From: JAJTFW01 sp964534995 | GTDB taxonomy: Bacteria > Bacteroidota > Bacteroidia > AKYH767-A > OLB10 | DNA length: 55,515 nt | Assembly: GCA_964534995.1 (NCBI GenBank) | Contig: CAZHSC010000013.1 | Coordinates: 1-55,515, forward strand | Direction: 5' to 3' | Shown: positions 8,243-17,128 of the stretch, one piece after another | Numbering within the stretch: the stretch's first letter is position 1 | Layout of the letters: the number at the start of each line of letters is the position of its first letter | Translations under genes and position numbers: made by a program | The notes under the pieces: model-generated | Told to the model about the DNA's origin: nothing | Databases searched by the model: none | The model's input: the letters and a program-made list of their open reading frames with translations, nothing else

Positions 8243-9751
8243 ATGAATCAACTCCTGCGTTTTTATAACGATCATCCGTTGCGGTTTATTATTTTTTCAG
8301 GGCTGTTGTTCAGATTGATCGCAGTAGTTTTTTCGAAAGGATTCGGAATGCATGATGATCATTTTCTGGTGATAGAAGCGGCGCAAAGCTGGGCCGATGG
8401 GTATGACTATAATAACTGGCTGCCATGGAACAACAGCGGTACGCCCAGCGGCCACAGTTGGTTCTATGTTGGATTGCATTTTTTCCTCCTTAAGCTGCTG
8501 AACATTACCGGGCCTGATGATCCTCAGGCGAGGATGTATATTGTAAGATTCATACATGCCATATATTCTATCGGAGTTATTGTTTTTGCTTATCGTATTA
8601 CGCGCCGGATCGGAACAGAAAGAGACGCTATTTTAACGGCATGGCTGCTTTCCCTGTTATGGTTCATTCCTTCCACCAGCGTACGTAACCTGGTAGAATG
8701 GGTTTGTGTTTTTCCTCTTATGTTATCCACTTATTATTTAATTAAGTCAGAACAGGAAGCGCGATCCGGAAAACATCTTTTTCTATCAGGGGTGTTTGCC
8801 GGTATTGCCATGAGTATTCGCTTCCAATCCTTGTTTTTTCTTGCCGGAACGGGTATTTATCTGTTGTTAAAATCTAAATTCAAAGGCGGCTTGGTGCTTT
8901 TTTCGGGCTTTATCCTTGCTTTCTTTGTTACCCAGGGGGCCGATTTAATTTTTTATAAGCGCCCGTTTGTTGAGGTGACCGCCTATATTAACTATAACCT
9001 GCTCCATGCCACTACCTATTTCGACAGGCCCTGGTATCAATATATTTTAACCATAGCGGGGATGTTGATTCCCCCGGTGAGCTTGTTTTTATTGGTTGGT
9101 TATTTCAGATCTTTGAAAAAGGCAATGGTGATTGTACTGCCGTCTCTTATGTTTTTTGTTTTTCACTCCTGGTTTCCCAATAAACAAGAAAGATTTATTC
9201 TTCCTTTCATTCCATATTTTATCATTGCCGGGACCATTGGTTGGGGAATGATCAGGGAAGGAAAGGTTAGAACACGTATGGAGGCTTTTGGATGGAAGTT
9301 CTTTTGGGTGCTGAATACGGCAGGATTACTCGCATTGAGTACCATCTACTCAAAAAGGTCCATGACGGAGGCGATGTATTATTTATATCAGCAAAAGGAT
9401 TTTAATAATTTCATTATGGAAGTCAGTCACCGGGATTCACCTCAATGGCCACCGCAATTTTACTCCGGACAATGGAATCAGGCCTTTTGTATTTACAAGG
9501 AATATCCGGTAACCCGTTTTGTATCATATATTAATAATGCTAGCCCGTCGGAGTATCCAAGGTATATCCTGTTTTTCCAGGAGGAGCGAATATGGCAAAG
9601 AGTAGTGGATTTTAAAATGAAAAGCAAAAAGAACCTCAGGTTTGTTTTTAAGGCTGAGCCCAGTTGGTTTGATGCCTTGTTGCATTGGTTAAATCCAAGA
9701 AACAAAAATGAACCAGTCTATATTTTTCGTATTGAATCCGGCGCAAAATAA
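8243..9751 (+). CDS. membrane mannosyltransferase-like protein (ALG9/PIG-B, GT22-like)
   Basis: About 502 residues with many transmembrane helices. Near the N-terminus MHDDHFLVIEAAQSWADGY places acidic residues in the first periplasmic loop, the usual catalytic position of GT-C glycosyltransferases. NKQERFILPFIPYFII resembles the HKEERFLLP motif of the ALG9/PIG-B/PIG-M (GT22) mannosyltransferases. It probably transfers a sugar from a polyprenyl-phosphate donor to an envelope glycan or lipid; donor and acceptor are unknown. The open frame can start at GTG 8213, with a weak GGAAG upstream, but ATG 8243 gives the natural MNQLLRFYNDHPLRF start, and Bacteroidota rarely depend on Shine-Dalgarno pairing. 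It stands alone between gyrB and a convergent small barrel gene. Confidence 0.75.
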   Translation: MNQLLRFYNDHPLRFIIFSGLLFRLIAVVFSKGFGMHDDHFLVIEAAQSWADGYDYNNWLPWNNSGTPSGHSWFYVGLHFFLLKLLNITGPDDPQARMYIVRFIHAIYSIGVIVFAYRITRRIGTERDAILTAWLLSLLWFIPSTSVRNLVEWVCVFPLMLSTYYLIKSEQEARSGKHLFLSGVFAGIAMSIRFQSLFFLAGTGIYLLLKSKFKGGLVLFSGFILAFFVTQGADLIFYKRPFVEVTAYINYNLLHATTYFDRPWYQYILTIAGMLIPPVSLFLLVGYFRSLKKAMVIVLPSLMFFVFHSWFPNKQERFILPFIPYFIIAGTIGWGMIREGKVRTRMEAFGWKFFWVLNTAGLLALSTIYSKRSMTEAMYYLYQQKDFNNFIMEVSHRDSPQWPPQFYSGQWNQAFCIYKEYPVTRFVSYINNASPSEYPRYILFFQEERIWQRVVDFKMKSKKNLRFVFKAEPSWFDALLHWLNPRNKNEPVYIFRIESGAK

Positions 9752-9819
9752 ACGGATGCCTCAAAAATTTAAGGGAAAATCGTAATAAATGGCAGGTCTG
9801 AACGGGCCTTGTTTTAATG

Positions 9820-9851
9820 AGTTAATGATTTATTATTTACGGTCATTAACT
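9820..9851. terminator. hairpin between convergent genes
   Basis: Inverted repeat AGTTAATGA / TCATTAACT (9 bp) with a 14-base AT-rich loop lies between the convergent genes ending at 9751 and 9851; its right arm touches the stop codon of the minus-strand gene. There is no strong U-run, so terminator function is a guess from position. Confidence 0.4.
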
Positions 9852-10348
9852 TACTTAAAAGTATAACGGACCGATAAGCCGATATCACCTGCCCAGAAAT
9901 TGCTTACACCGAAGATATTGAAAGCGGGTTTCCAGTCAAGAGCCAGGTTTAATGGGATTTCATTAAAAACATATTCCAAGCCAATCTGACCATCAATACC
10001 CACCACCGTCCGGGTGTCGTTATATTCCTTTTCCTCATCCCACCAAGGGGTTTTGTCACGATCCCAAAAGCCGATATGTCCACCAGCCCCAATAAAAAAA
10101 TTGAACCCGGGTTCTTCAAAGACCGGAAAATTAACATTATATAATCCCGTAATATTCAATCCTTTCCATCGAGTATACAAAATACCTTCTATGCTTTGTT
10201 TTTCATCTAAAAAGTGACGAACACTAACGCCTGCCCCACCGTTAAGTCGTAAACCCAGGGCTGTTTTATAATGGTTTTGTGCATTACTGTGTAATGAAAA
10301 AAGTAATAAGTACACGACCAGAAAATACTTAGTGGTTTTTAATTTCAT
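9851..10348 (-). CDS. small outer-membrane beta-barrel protein, unknown function
   Basis: 165 residues with a clear Sec signal peptide (FLVVYLLLFSLHSNAQ, cleavage after NAQ). The mature part alternates hydrophobic and polar residues in short strands separated by Gly and aromatic residues (ALGLRLNGGAGVSVRHF, FFIGAGGHIGF, GIDGQIGLEYVF) and ends in the C-terminal pattern GLSVRYTFK, with a terminal aromatic near the end as expected for an outer-membrane barrel of about eight strands. The size and motifs resemble the small OmpW/OprB-like or porin-family barrels of Bacteroidota, but no named family was recognised. The flanking 270-base gap up to 10618 shows no gene. Confidence 0.6.
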   Translation of the reverse strand: MKLKTTKYFLVVYLLLFSLHSNAQNHYKTALGLRLNGGAGVSVRHFLDEKQSIEGILYTRWKGLNITGLYNVNFPVFEEPGFNFFIGAGGHIGFWDRDKTPWWDEEKEYNDTRTVVGIDGQIGLEYVFNEIPLNLALDWKPAFNIFGVSNFWAGDIGLSVRYTFK

Positions 10349-10645
10349 GACTTCAAAAGTAAATTCAAATTCACTTGTTATAACAGTTTTTTTTACATTT
10401 TATTAGCACATATTCACACTGAAAAATTCATCTGCCATACCCTACTATCAATAACGAATAAGTGCATTATTTAATATATTGTGTATAAAAATAGTTTTAC
10501 AGAAGTAGAAAGCTTGTTAAATTCAAATGTAACATATTCATGATCAATACGGTGGGAGAAATCATGAAATTCCGCCATATTTTTCCTTTTAATAATTATT
10601 TGTTTCCTTTGTCCTTCATTGAAAATGTTTAACATTCGTGTCCTT

Positions 10646-12640
10646 ATGATCAAGAGAACCCTAAGCCTGTTGTTGATACTAACCATCTCCATATTCAGTG
10701 GATTTGCGCAGGAGAAAATGACAAAAGAGCCAAAGAGCAAAACAAAAAAGGCGGATAAATTTTTTAAAATAGGAGAATATTACACTGCCTCAACCTATTA
10801 CAAGAAGGCTTACACCAAATTTAAAAAGAATGAAGACAAGGGCAGGGCTGCTTTCCTGGCCGGGGAGTGTGCCCGTGCCATGGGAAATAACCTGGAACAG
10901 GAAGATTGGTATGGCAAGGCGGTTAAAGCAAAATATAAAGATCCGATTGGGATTTTGCGTTATGCTGATGCCCTGAAAGCCAATGGAAAGTATGCGGAAG
11001 CCATTGTGCAATACAATGCCTATAAAGAAGAAATGCCCTCTGATGCCAAAGCAACGGAAGCTGTGAAATCTACCGAAACAGCTCAGGCTTGGAAGGATAA
11101 GCCTACCCGGCACCGTATCGATAATATGTCTGCGCTAAATACCAAGTATTATGATTTTGCAGTCTGTGAAAATCCCGCTGTTAAAAACAGTCTTGTGTTC
11201 TCCTCTTCACGTGAAGAAGCTTCCGGCAGTAAAAATGATAACTGGTACGGAGAAAAGTATTTTGACCTTTTTCAGGCTGCAATGGATAACAATGAAAAAT
11301 GGAGTACTCCCACTAATTTCCCCGGTCCTGCCAATTCAGAGCACAGTGACGGGGCGGCTTGCTTTGATGCCAGTGGTAAAGTAATGTATTACACCACCTG
11401 TCCCAGTGACAAAGAAAAAAATACCCAGTGTAAAATAATGATGACTACCATGACGGACGGTAAATGGAGTGATGCAGTGGCGCTTCCTTTTAACAGCGAC
11501 ACCTACACTTGTGGACACCCCTGTCTTAGTCCTGACGGCAAATTATTGTTCTTCTCTTCAGATATGCCGGGTGGATCAGGCGGTAAGGATATCTGGGTTT
11601 CTGCCTGGGATGGCAGTGTATGGGGTACTCCCACCAATCTCGGAACAGGGGTGAACACAGAGAATGACGAGATGTTCCCGACCATGGGTAAAAATGGCCG
11701 CTTGTATTTTGCCTCCAATGGTAAACCGGGAATGGGTGGACTCGATATGTTATACAGTACCAATGAAGGTGGAGTATGGGCAGAAGCCATCAACCTGAAG
11801 TCACCCATGAATTCTTCGGGTGATGATTTTGGATTAATATGGAATACGGAAACTACAGGTTATTTTACATCAAACCGTGATGGTGGCAAGGGGATGGACG
11901 ATATTTATTCATTTGTCGTACCACCTTTAAAGCTATCCGTTGGCGGAAGGGTATATGATACGGACACCAAGGAAAGCCTTCAGGGTGCTACCGTTGAACT
12001 GTTTGGTTCAGATGGTACTTCGCTCAGTGTGCAAACGGGTGCCGACGGAATGTATCGCTATGACCTGAAGCCAAATGTGAAATATAAAATATCGGCTTCT
12101 TTTACAGGGTACCTTACCAAATTCCATGAATTATCAACGGTAGGCCTCGAAGAAGATGAAGATTTTATCAAGGATTTCGACTTCCCGCTGAAATCTACAG
12201 CGAAACCGATTACAGTTCCTGAAATTTTCTATGACCTGGATAAATCTACCCTTCGTCCTGAATCCAAGAAAGCGCTTGATGGTCTGATCCAGGTATTGAA
12301 TGACAATCCTACCATTACCATCAAACTTACTTCACATACCGACTATCGTGCCGATGATAATTATAACCTCAAACTTTCCGATCGTCGTGCGAAGAGCGTA
12401 ATGGATTATCTGATTGCCAACAAAATTCCTGCTGACCGTCTGACATGGGAAGGTAAGGGTGAAACAACGCCTAAAGCCGTTGAAAACGACGAAGAATATC
12501 TGCCGTTTAAGCGTGGTGATGTACTTACCAAAGAGTTCATCGATAAACTGGAAACCAGGGAACTTCGTGAAAAGGCACACCAGTATAACCGCCGCACAGA
12601 GTTTGAAGTAACCGGTACCACTTATGTCCCGAAAAATTAA
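10646..12640 (+). CDS. porE: PorE-like T9SS periplasmic anchor: TPR + PD40 propeller + regulatory fold + OmpA
   Basis: 664 residues from ATG 10646, chosen because it gives a clean signal peptide (TLSLLLILTISIFSGFAQ); the longer frame begins at TTG 10619. The domain order is TPR-like repeats (about 25-150: KIGEYYTASTYYKKAY), PD40/WD40-like propeller blades (about 170-430: PCLSPDGKLLFFSSDMPGG, LYFASNGKPGMGGLDM, GYFTSNRDGGKGMDDIY), a carboxypeptidase-regulatory beta-sandwich (about 440-510: GRVYDTDTKESLQGATVEL), and an OmpA C-terminal peptidoglycan-binding domain (FYDLDKSTLRPESKKALD, LSDRRAKSVMDYLI, RRTEFEV). This order is the one described for PorE, a component linking the T9SS to peptidoglycan. 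Other OmpA proteins of the phylum can share it, so the symbol is tentative. A terminator follows directly. Confidence 0.75.
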   Translation: MIKRTLSLLLILTISIFSGFAQEKMTKEPKSKTKKADKFFKIGEYYTASTYYKKAYTKFKKNEDKGRAAFLAGECARAMGNNLEQEDWYGKAVKAKYKDPIGILRYADALKANGKYAEAIVQYNAYKEEMPSDAKATEAVKSTETAQAWKDKPTRHRIDNMSALNTKYYDFAVCENPAVKNSLVFSSSREEASGSKNDNWYGEKYFDLFQAAMDNNEKWSTPTNFPGPANSEHSDGAACFDASGKVMYYTTCPSDKEKNTQCKIMMTTMTDGKWSDAVALPFNSDTYTCGHPCLSPDGKLLFFSSDMPGGSGGKDIWVSAWDGSVWGTPTNLGTGVNTENDEMFPTMGKNGRLYFASNGKPGMGGLDMLYSTNEGGVWAEAINLKSPMNSSGDDFGLIWNTETTGYFTSNRDGGKGMDDIYSFVVPPLKLSVGGRVYDTDTKESLQGATVELFGSDGTSLSVQTGADGMYRYDLKPNVKYKISASFTGYLTKFHELSTVGLEEDEDFIKDFDFPLKSTAKPITVPEIFYDLDKSTLRPESKKALDGLIQVLNDNPTITIKLTSHTDYRADDNYNLKLSDRRAKSVMDYLIANKIPADRLTWEGKGETTPKAVENDEEYLPFKRGDVLTKEFIDKLETRELREKAHQYNRRTEFEVTGTTYVPKN

Positions 12641-12663
12641 AAAACTAATGATATCACAAGACA

Positions 12664-12690
12664 GGGCGGCCAGCAATGGCCGCCCTTCTT
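12664..12690 (+). terminator. intrinsic terminator of the porE-like gene
   Basis: Perfect 8-bp GC stem GGGCGGCC / GGCCGCCC with loop AGCAAT, then TTCTT, 24 bases after the stop. The purM -7 element starts two bases after the T-run, so the terminator and the next promoter are packed together. Confidence 0.85.
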
Positions 12691-12691
12691 G

Positions 12692-12699
12692 TATCTTTG
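12692..12699 (+). promoter_or_regulatory. -7 promoter element of purM
   Basis: TATCTTTG matches TAnnTTTG exactly. The start codon ATG is at 12704, so the expected transcription start falls on or next to the start codon, predicting a leaderless purM mRNA. The -33 region is occupied by the terminator stem and has no TTTG. Confidence 0.6.
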
Positions 12700-12703
12700 C
12701 ATC

Positions 12704-13873
12704 ATGAATACTTCCGACCGTTATTCTCAGCGGGGTGTGTCTGCCACCAAAGACGATGTGCATGCGGCCATCCGAAACCTGGACAGGGGATTGTTTCCGA
12801 AAGCATTCTGTAAAATTGTTCCTGATTTTCTGGGCGACGATCCTTTATATTGTAATGTCATGCATGCCGATGGCGCGGGCACGAAGAGCAGCCTTGCCTA
12901 TGCTTATTGGATAGAGACCGGTGATATCAGCGTCTGGAAGGGAATTGCTCAGGATGCCCTTGTTATGAATCTCGATGACCTTCTCTGTATCGGGGCGACG
13001 GATCGTATATTACTTTCATCTACCATCGGTCGCAACAAGCGGCTTATTCCAGGCGAAGTGATTGCCGCAATTATCAGTGGTACGGAAGAACTGGTGGAGC
13101 AGTTAAGGAGGTATGGGGTTAACATATATACCACAGGAGGGGAAACGGCGGATGTAGGGGACCTGGTGCGCACCATCATAGTTGACAGCACCGTTACCTG
13201 CAGGATGAAAAGGAGTGAGGTGATTGATAATGCAAATATCAGTGCCGGAGACGTAATCGTCGGGCTTAGTTCATCGGGACAGGCAGTGTATGAAACAGCC
13301 TATAACGCCGGTATGGGAAGCAATGGCCTTACTTCCGCACGGCATGATGTTTTTGATAATTACCTCGCCATGAAATACCCGGATACTTTTGATCATGGAA
13401 TAGACCCTTCTCTGGTGTATAATGGGAGCCTGAAACTAACGGATAGTATAGCTGAATTAAATATGGATGCAGGTAAACTTGTATTGTCACCTACACGCAC
13501 CTACGCTCCTGTTCTGAAAAAAATACTGGATCAATACAGAAGCCGTATTCACGGGATGGTGCATTGCAGCGGTGGCGGCCAGACTAAAATCCTTCATTTT
13601 ACGGATAAGTTGCATATTATTAAAGATAATTTATTTCCCGTGCCTCCTTTATTTACAATCATCCAGGATCAGTCCAAAACTGAATGGAAAGAAATGTATC
13701 AGGTTTTCAACATGGGACATCGTATGGAAATTTATGTGGATAAAGATACGGCGGAGGAAATTATCGCTGTTTCGAAAGAGTTTATGGTGGATGCACGGAT
13801 TGTAGGCAGGGTAGAACCCTCTGACAGAAAACAGTTAACCATCAGAAGCGAAGTGGGAGAGTTTACCTGGTAA
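12704..13873 (+). CDS. purM: phosphoribosylformylglycinamidine cyclo-ligase (AIR synthase)
   Basis: 389 residues from ATG 12704 (MNTSDRYSQRGVSATKDDVH); the in-frame ATG at 12689 would lie upstream of the -7 element. It converts FGAM to AIR with ATP, the fifth step of purine synthesis. Family marks are the ATP/metal loop HADGAGTKSSLAY (N-terminal AIRS domain), DALVMNLDDLLCIGA, the GGETADVGDLV glycine/acid motif, and the C-terminal AIRS domain with VHCSGGGQTKIL. Bacteroidota PurM proteins are longer (about 390) than the ~345-residue enterobacterial form and begin in this way. It is followed 9 bases later by prfA, probably in one transcript. Confidence 0.92.
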   Translation: MNTSDRYSQRGVSATKDDVHAAIRNLDRGLFPKAFCKIVPDFLGDDPLYCNVMHADGAGTKSSLAYAYWIETGDISVWKGIAQDALVMNLDDLLCIGATDRILLSSTIGRNKRLIPGEVIAAIISGTEELVEQLRRYGVNIYTTGGETADVGDLVRTIIVDSTVTCRMKRSEVIDNANISAGDVIVGLSSSGQAVYETAYNAGMGSNGLTSARHDVFDNYLAMKYPDTFDHGIDPSLVYNGSLKLTDSIAELNMDAGKLVLSPTRTYAPVLKKILDQYRSRIHGMVHCSGGGQTKILHFTDKLHIIKDNLFPVPPLFTIIQDQSKTEWKEMYQVFNMGHRMEIYVDKDTAEEIIAVSKEFMVDARIVGRVEPSDRKQLTIRSEVGEFTW

Positions 13874-13882
13874 ATTATTAAC

Positions 13883-14977
13883 ATGTCAAAAGAAACTTTG
13901 TTAGAGCGGCTTGAAGGAATAGAATCCCGTTTTCATGATATCGGTGTACAGCTGGGAGATCCTTCTACTATCGCGGATCAGAAGAAATTCAGGCAGCTGA
14001 ATAAATCATACCGTGATCTGGAAGAGATCGTACAGGCTACCCGTGAGTACCGTTCAATTCTGAACCGAATAAGTGAAGCAAAGCAGGTGCTGCTGAATGA
14101 TAAGGATGAGGATTTCCGTAATATGGCGAAAGAAGAGCTGGATGAACTTGAGCCGGAATTACTGAAGAGGGAGGAGCATATACAGCAATTACTCATTCCG
14201 GCTGATCCAGAAGACAGCAGGAACGCAATCCTTGAAATCAGGGCAGGTACCGGTGGCGATGAAGCCAGTTTATTTGCTGGTGATTTATACCGTATGTACC
14301 AGCGTTATTGCGACAACAGGGGATGGAAGACAGAACTGGTGGACTACAATGAAGGGAACACCGGTGGTTACAAGGAAATAGTAATGGAAGTAAAAGGTGA
14401 AAAAGCATATGGTGTTTTGAAATATGAAAGCGGGGTGCATCGTGTACAGCGTGTGCCGGCCACTGAAACGCAGGGGCGCATACATACATCGGCCGCAACC
14501 GTGGTTGTACTTCCTGAAGCGGATGAATTTGACAGTGTAGATATCAATCCCGCCGATCTTGAGTATCAGACTGCCCGTTCAAGCGGTGCCGGGGGACAAA
14601 ATGTAAATAAAGTAGAAACAAAAGTACAGTTAACACATAAGCCAAGCGGTATTGTTATTACATGCCAGGTTGCCCGGTCGCAGCATGCCAACCGTGATAT
14701 GGCACTGCAGATGTTGCGGTCAAAGTTATTTGAAATTGAATATACCAAGCGCATGGATGAGGTGGCGAGAAGGAGGAAAACGCTTGTCAGCACAGGCGAC
14801 CGCTCTGCGAAGATTCGCACCTACAACTTCCCGCAGAGCCGCGTTACCGATCACCGTATCGGCTACACGAGTCATAATCTTCCGGCTGTTCTGAACGGGG
14901 ATATTCAGGACTTCATTGACGCCTTGCAATTCGCGGAGAATGCTGAGAAGATGAAGGAAGAAAATATGGTTGGGTAG
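13883..14977 (+). CDS. prfA: peptide chain release factor 1
   Basis: 364 residues. RF1 reads UAA and UAG stop codons. The stop-recognition tripeptide PAT is at residues 192-194 (RVPATETQGRIHTSA), which separates it from RF2 (SPF). The catalytic GGQ loop is at 237-239 (SSGAGGQNVNKVET), whose Gln is the normal methylation target. The N-terminal coiled region (residues 1-105) and the RAGTGGDEASLFAGDL segment are intact. There is no RF2-style frameshift site, as expected. It starts 9 bases after purM. Confidence 0.96.
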   Translation: MSKETLLERLEGIESRFHDIGVQLGDPSTIADQKKFRQLNKSYRDLEEIVQATREYRSILNRISEAKQVLLNDKDEDFRNMAKEELDELEPELLKREEHIQQLLIPADPEDSRNAILEIRAGTGGDEASLFAGDLYRMYQRYCDNRGWKTELVDYNEGNTGGYKEIVMEVKGEKAYGVLKYESGVHRVQRVPATETQGRIHTSAATVVVLPEADEFDSVDINPADLEYQTARSSGAGGQNVNKVETKVQLTHKPSGIVITCQVARSQHANRDMALQMLRSKLFEIEYTKRMDEVARRRKTLVSTGDRSAKIRTYNFPQSRVTDHRIGYTSHNLPAVLNGDIQDFIDALQFAENAEKMKEENMVG

Positions 14978-15161
14978 TTTGAAAATTTGAAGATGAGTTA
15001 ATCTGATGATGTTTGTTTGGATTGATATTATTATTTTGCGTGTTAACTGTCGGGGTCGTTATTGGATGATGTAATGTAGTAGAATGATTGAATTAATATT
15101 GAAAATACCGCTGCGTTCGCTGTAAAATAGTTGCGGACCCTGCGTTTAAACGAAGATTACA

Positions 15162-15992
15162 TTGAATCGTCAGGAACTCTTTCAGCAAATTATAAGGAAA
15201 CGCAGTTATTTATGTGTTGGCCTCGATACGGACATTTCCAAAATCCCTGAACATTTGCTGGAGCTGGAGGATCCGGTATTTGAATTCAACAAAGCCATCA
15301 TCGAAGCAACGCAGGATCTTTGAGTGGCGTATAAACCCAATCTCGCATTTTATGAAAGTCAGGGAGCAAAGGGCTGGAGAAGCCTTGAAAAAACAATGGA
15401 GCTTGTTCCCGGTGACATTTTCACAATTGCCGATGCCAAGAGGGGTGATATTGGAAATACTTCCGGCTTGTATGCCCGCGCTTTCTTTCAACAAATGTCA
15501 TTTGACGCAGTAACGGTAGCTCCTTACATGGGAGAAGATTCGGTGAAGCCATTCCTTGCTTTTGAAAATAAATGGGTGATCCTGCTTGCGCTTACTTCCA
15601 ATGCAGGGGCCAACGATTTCCAGTTGAACAGGCAGGAGGGAAAGGGGATGCTCTATGAAGAAGTGATGAGAAAAGGCCAGCAATGGGGGAACCCCGGTCA
15701 GCTGATGTTTGTTTGCGGTGCAACAAGGCCTGAAAAATTCAAACACCTCAGGGAAATAGCGCCTGATAGTTTTTTTCTGGTTCCGGGTATCGGAGCACAG
15801 GGAGGGGATCTTGCGGCCATCTCACGGTTAGGCATGAACGAAAATTGCGGCCTGCTTGTTAATTCTTCAAGGCAGATTACTTATGCCTCCTCCGGTCATG
15901 ACTTTGCGGACGCGGCAAGGGCTGAAGCCATGAAGGTTCAGCAGGAAATGAAACTACTCCTTGAGGAGCTGCTTCCTTCCCGGAAATTCTGA
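15162..15992 (+). pseudogene. pyrF: orotidine-5'-phosphate decarboxylase, interrupted by in-frame TGA
   Basis: Translating from TTG 15162 gives LNRQELFQQIIRKRSYLCVG, the normal start of subfamily-2 OMP decarboxylases (pyrimidine synthesis, OMP to UMP). The frame meets TGA at 15321-15323 (codon 54) and continues without further stops to 15992, 276 codons in all. Downstream are VAYKPNLAFYE, the catalytic motif DAKRGDIGN, VAPYMGEDSV and LVPGIGAQGGD, so all family motifs remain on both sides. In relatives as I recall them the codon is Cys (DLCVAYKPN). The downstream part alone has a GTG at 15324 but would lack the first strand and LDTD. The start is TTG; no in-frame ATG exists before an upstream TAA. 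It could be a nonsense mutation, sequence error or recoding. The 184 bases upstream hold no gene. Confidence 0.8.
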
Positions 15993-16004
15993 GTTAGATT
16001 TTCC

Positions 16005-16042
16005 GGCCCTATGGGTTTTTGCCGGTACATCAGGGCCTTTTT
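16005..16042 (+). terminator. terminator downstream of pyrF
   Basis: Arms GGCCCT (16005-16010) and AGGGCC (16032-16037) close a long 21-base loop and are followed by TTTTT. It lies 13 bases after the pyrF stop. The long loop lowers certainty. Confidence 0.6.
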
Positions 16043-16189
16043 AAAGAGAACCGCGAAGTAATCAGCAATGATGCGTATTTCGCCATTCCCAGTCGGTCGG
16101 GTATGCCTTACTCTTACAAGTAAACGATTATAAATGTTTATTATACGGCTAACGGCCAGGAAGATACTTGTTTTGTAATAAAAATATTT

Positions 16190-17122
16190 ATGAAGACAAG
16201 TAAAGTCCGGCATCTGTTGGTTTCTTATTTTACATATACCCGCAAGGAAAGGAATGCGGCCCTTGTTTTGACGGGATTGATATTGGGAATACAGTTAATA
16301 ACCTGGTTCCGGATGCATATTTCAGAGCCAGCGACTGCTGTAATCAGCATGGAAGAGGAAACCGCATTCACCTCCATGAAAAAATCAAAATATAGAAAGT
16401 CAACCGGGGTAAAGGAATTCGATGCAAGGGTCAGAATGAAACCGGAGATTGTTGAGTTTGATCCCAATACTACAGATTCTTCCGGCTTTGTGGCTTTAGG
16501 TCTTTCACCGCGCCAGGCGGGAACGGTAATTCGTTACCGCAATAAAATTGGAGGTTTTAAAACACGGGAAGCATTGAAAAATGTAAGAGTGATTTCGCCT
16601 TATTTGTATTTGAAATGGGAGCCACATATCGTCATCAGGAAAGACAAAATTGATCCAAAGCATTCACGCCTGGTTGAAAACACCGGGTATCGGAAATCTT
16701 TTCCGGCGAAGAAGCAGGAGCGCCCTGTTTTGGATGTAAACAGAGCGGACACCAACGCACTCATGGACTTGCCGCTCATAGGCTCCGGCCGCGCACGTGC
16801 CATCGTTATGTATCGTGAGCGATTGGGTGGATTTATTAATGTGGAACAGCTTAGGGAAGTAAAAGCGATTCCTGATTCAGTTTATGAGGTCATTGTTCCC
16901 TACTTACGGGTGGTGTCAGGACCTTTCAGAAAATTAGATATCAATCATTTACCGGCCGATAGTATGCGACATCCTTACCTGTCGTGGCAATTGGCCCGGT
17001 TAATCGTTTCTTACAGAGCACAGCACGGATTCTTTAAAACTTATGAAGATCTGACTAAACTGCCTTTGGTCAATGCCGAAATCCTCAGTAAACTTGCACC
17101 ATATTTACTTATAAACCCTTAA
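16190..17122 (+). CDS. helix-hairpin-helix (ComEA-like) protein with N-terminal membrane anchor
   Basis: 310 residues. One transmembrane helix near the N-terminus (ALVLTGLILGIQLITWF, about 23-40) follows a basic stretch, so the rest should face the periplasm. Three ComEA-type HhH repeats follow: SGFVALGLSPRQAGTVIRYR with GGFKTREAL (about 110-165), LDVNRADTNALMDLPLIGSG with GGFINVEQLREV (about 180-235), and LDINHLPADSMRHPYLSWQL with FFKTYEDLTKLP (about 250-308). Such repeats bind DNA backbone non-specifically; ComEA proteins take up DNA in natural transformation. Membrane-anchored multi-HhH proteins are common in Bacteroidota and their role is less certain. It is followed 6 bases later by the acyl-CoA dehydrogenase gene. 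Confidence 0.8.
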   Translation: MKTSKVRHLLVSYFTYTRKERNAALVLTGLILGIQLITWFRMHISEPATAVISMEEETAFTSMKKSKYRKSTGVKEFDARVRMKPEIVEFDPNTTDSSGFVALGLSPRQAGTVIRYRNKIGGFKTREALKNVRVISPYLYLKWEPHIVIRKDKIDPKHSRLVENTGYRKSFPAKKQERPVLDVNRADTNALMDLPLIGSGRARAIVMYRERLGGFINVEQLREVKAIPDSVYEVIVPYLRVVSGPFRKLDINHLPADSMRHPYLSWQLARLIVSYRAQHGFFKTYEDLTKLPLVNAEILSKLAPYLLINP

Positions 17123-17128
17123 ACAATT

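Noticed and set aside
15321..15365. Selenocysteine insertion element after the pyrF TGA
   Set aside because: Only weak pairings (CCC with GGG, CAT with ATG) are visible; not a convincing bSECIS.
15324..15992. Independent gene starting at GTG 15324
   Set aside because: It begins directly after the pyrF TGA and lacks the first OMP decarboxylase strands; it is the downstream half of pyrF.
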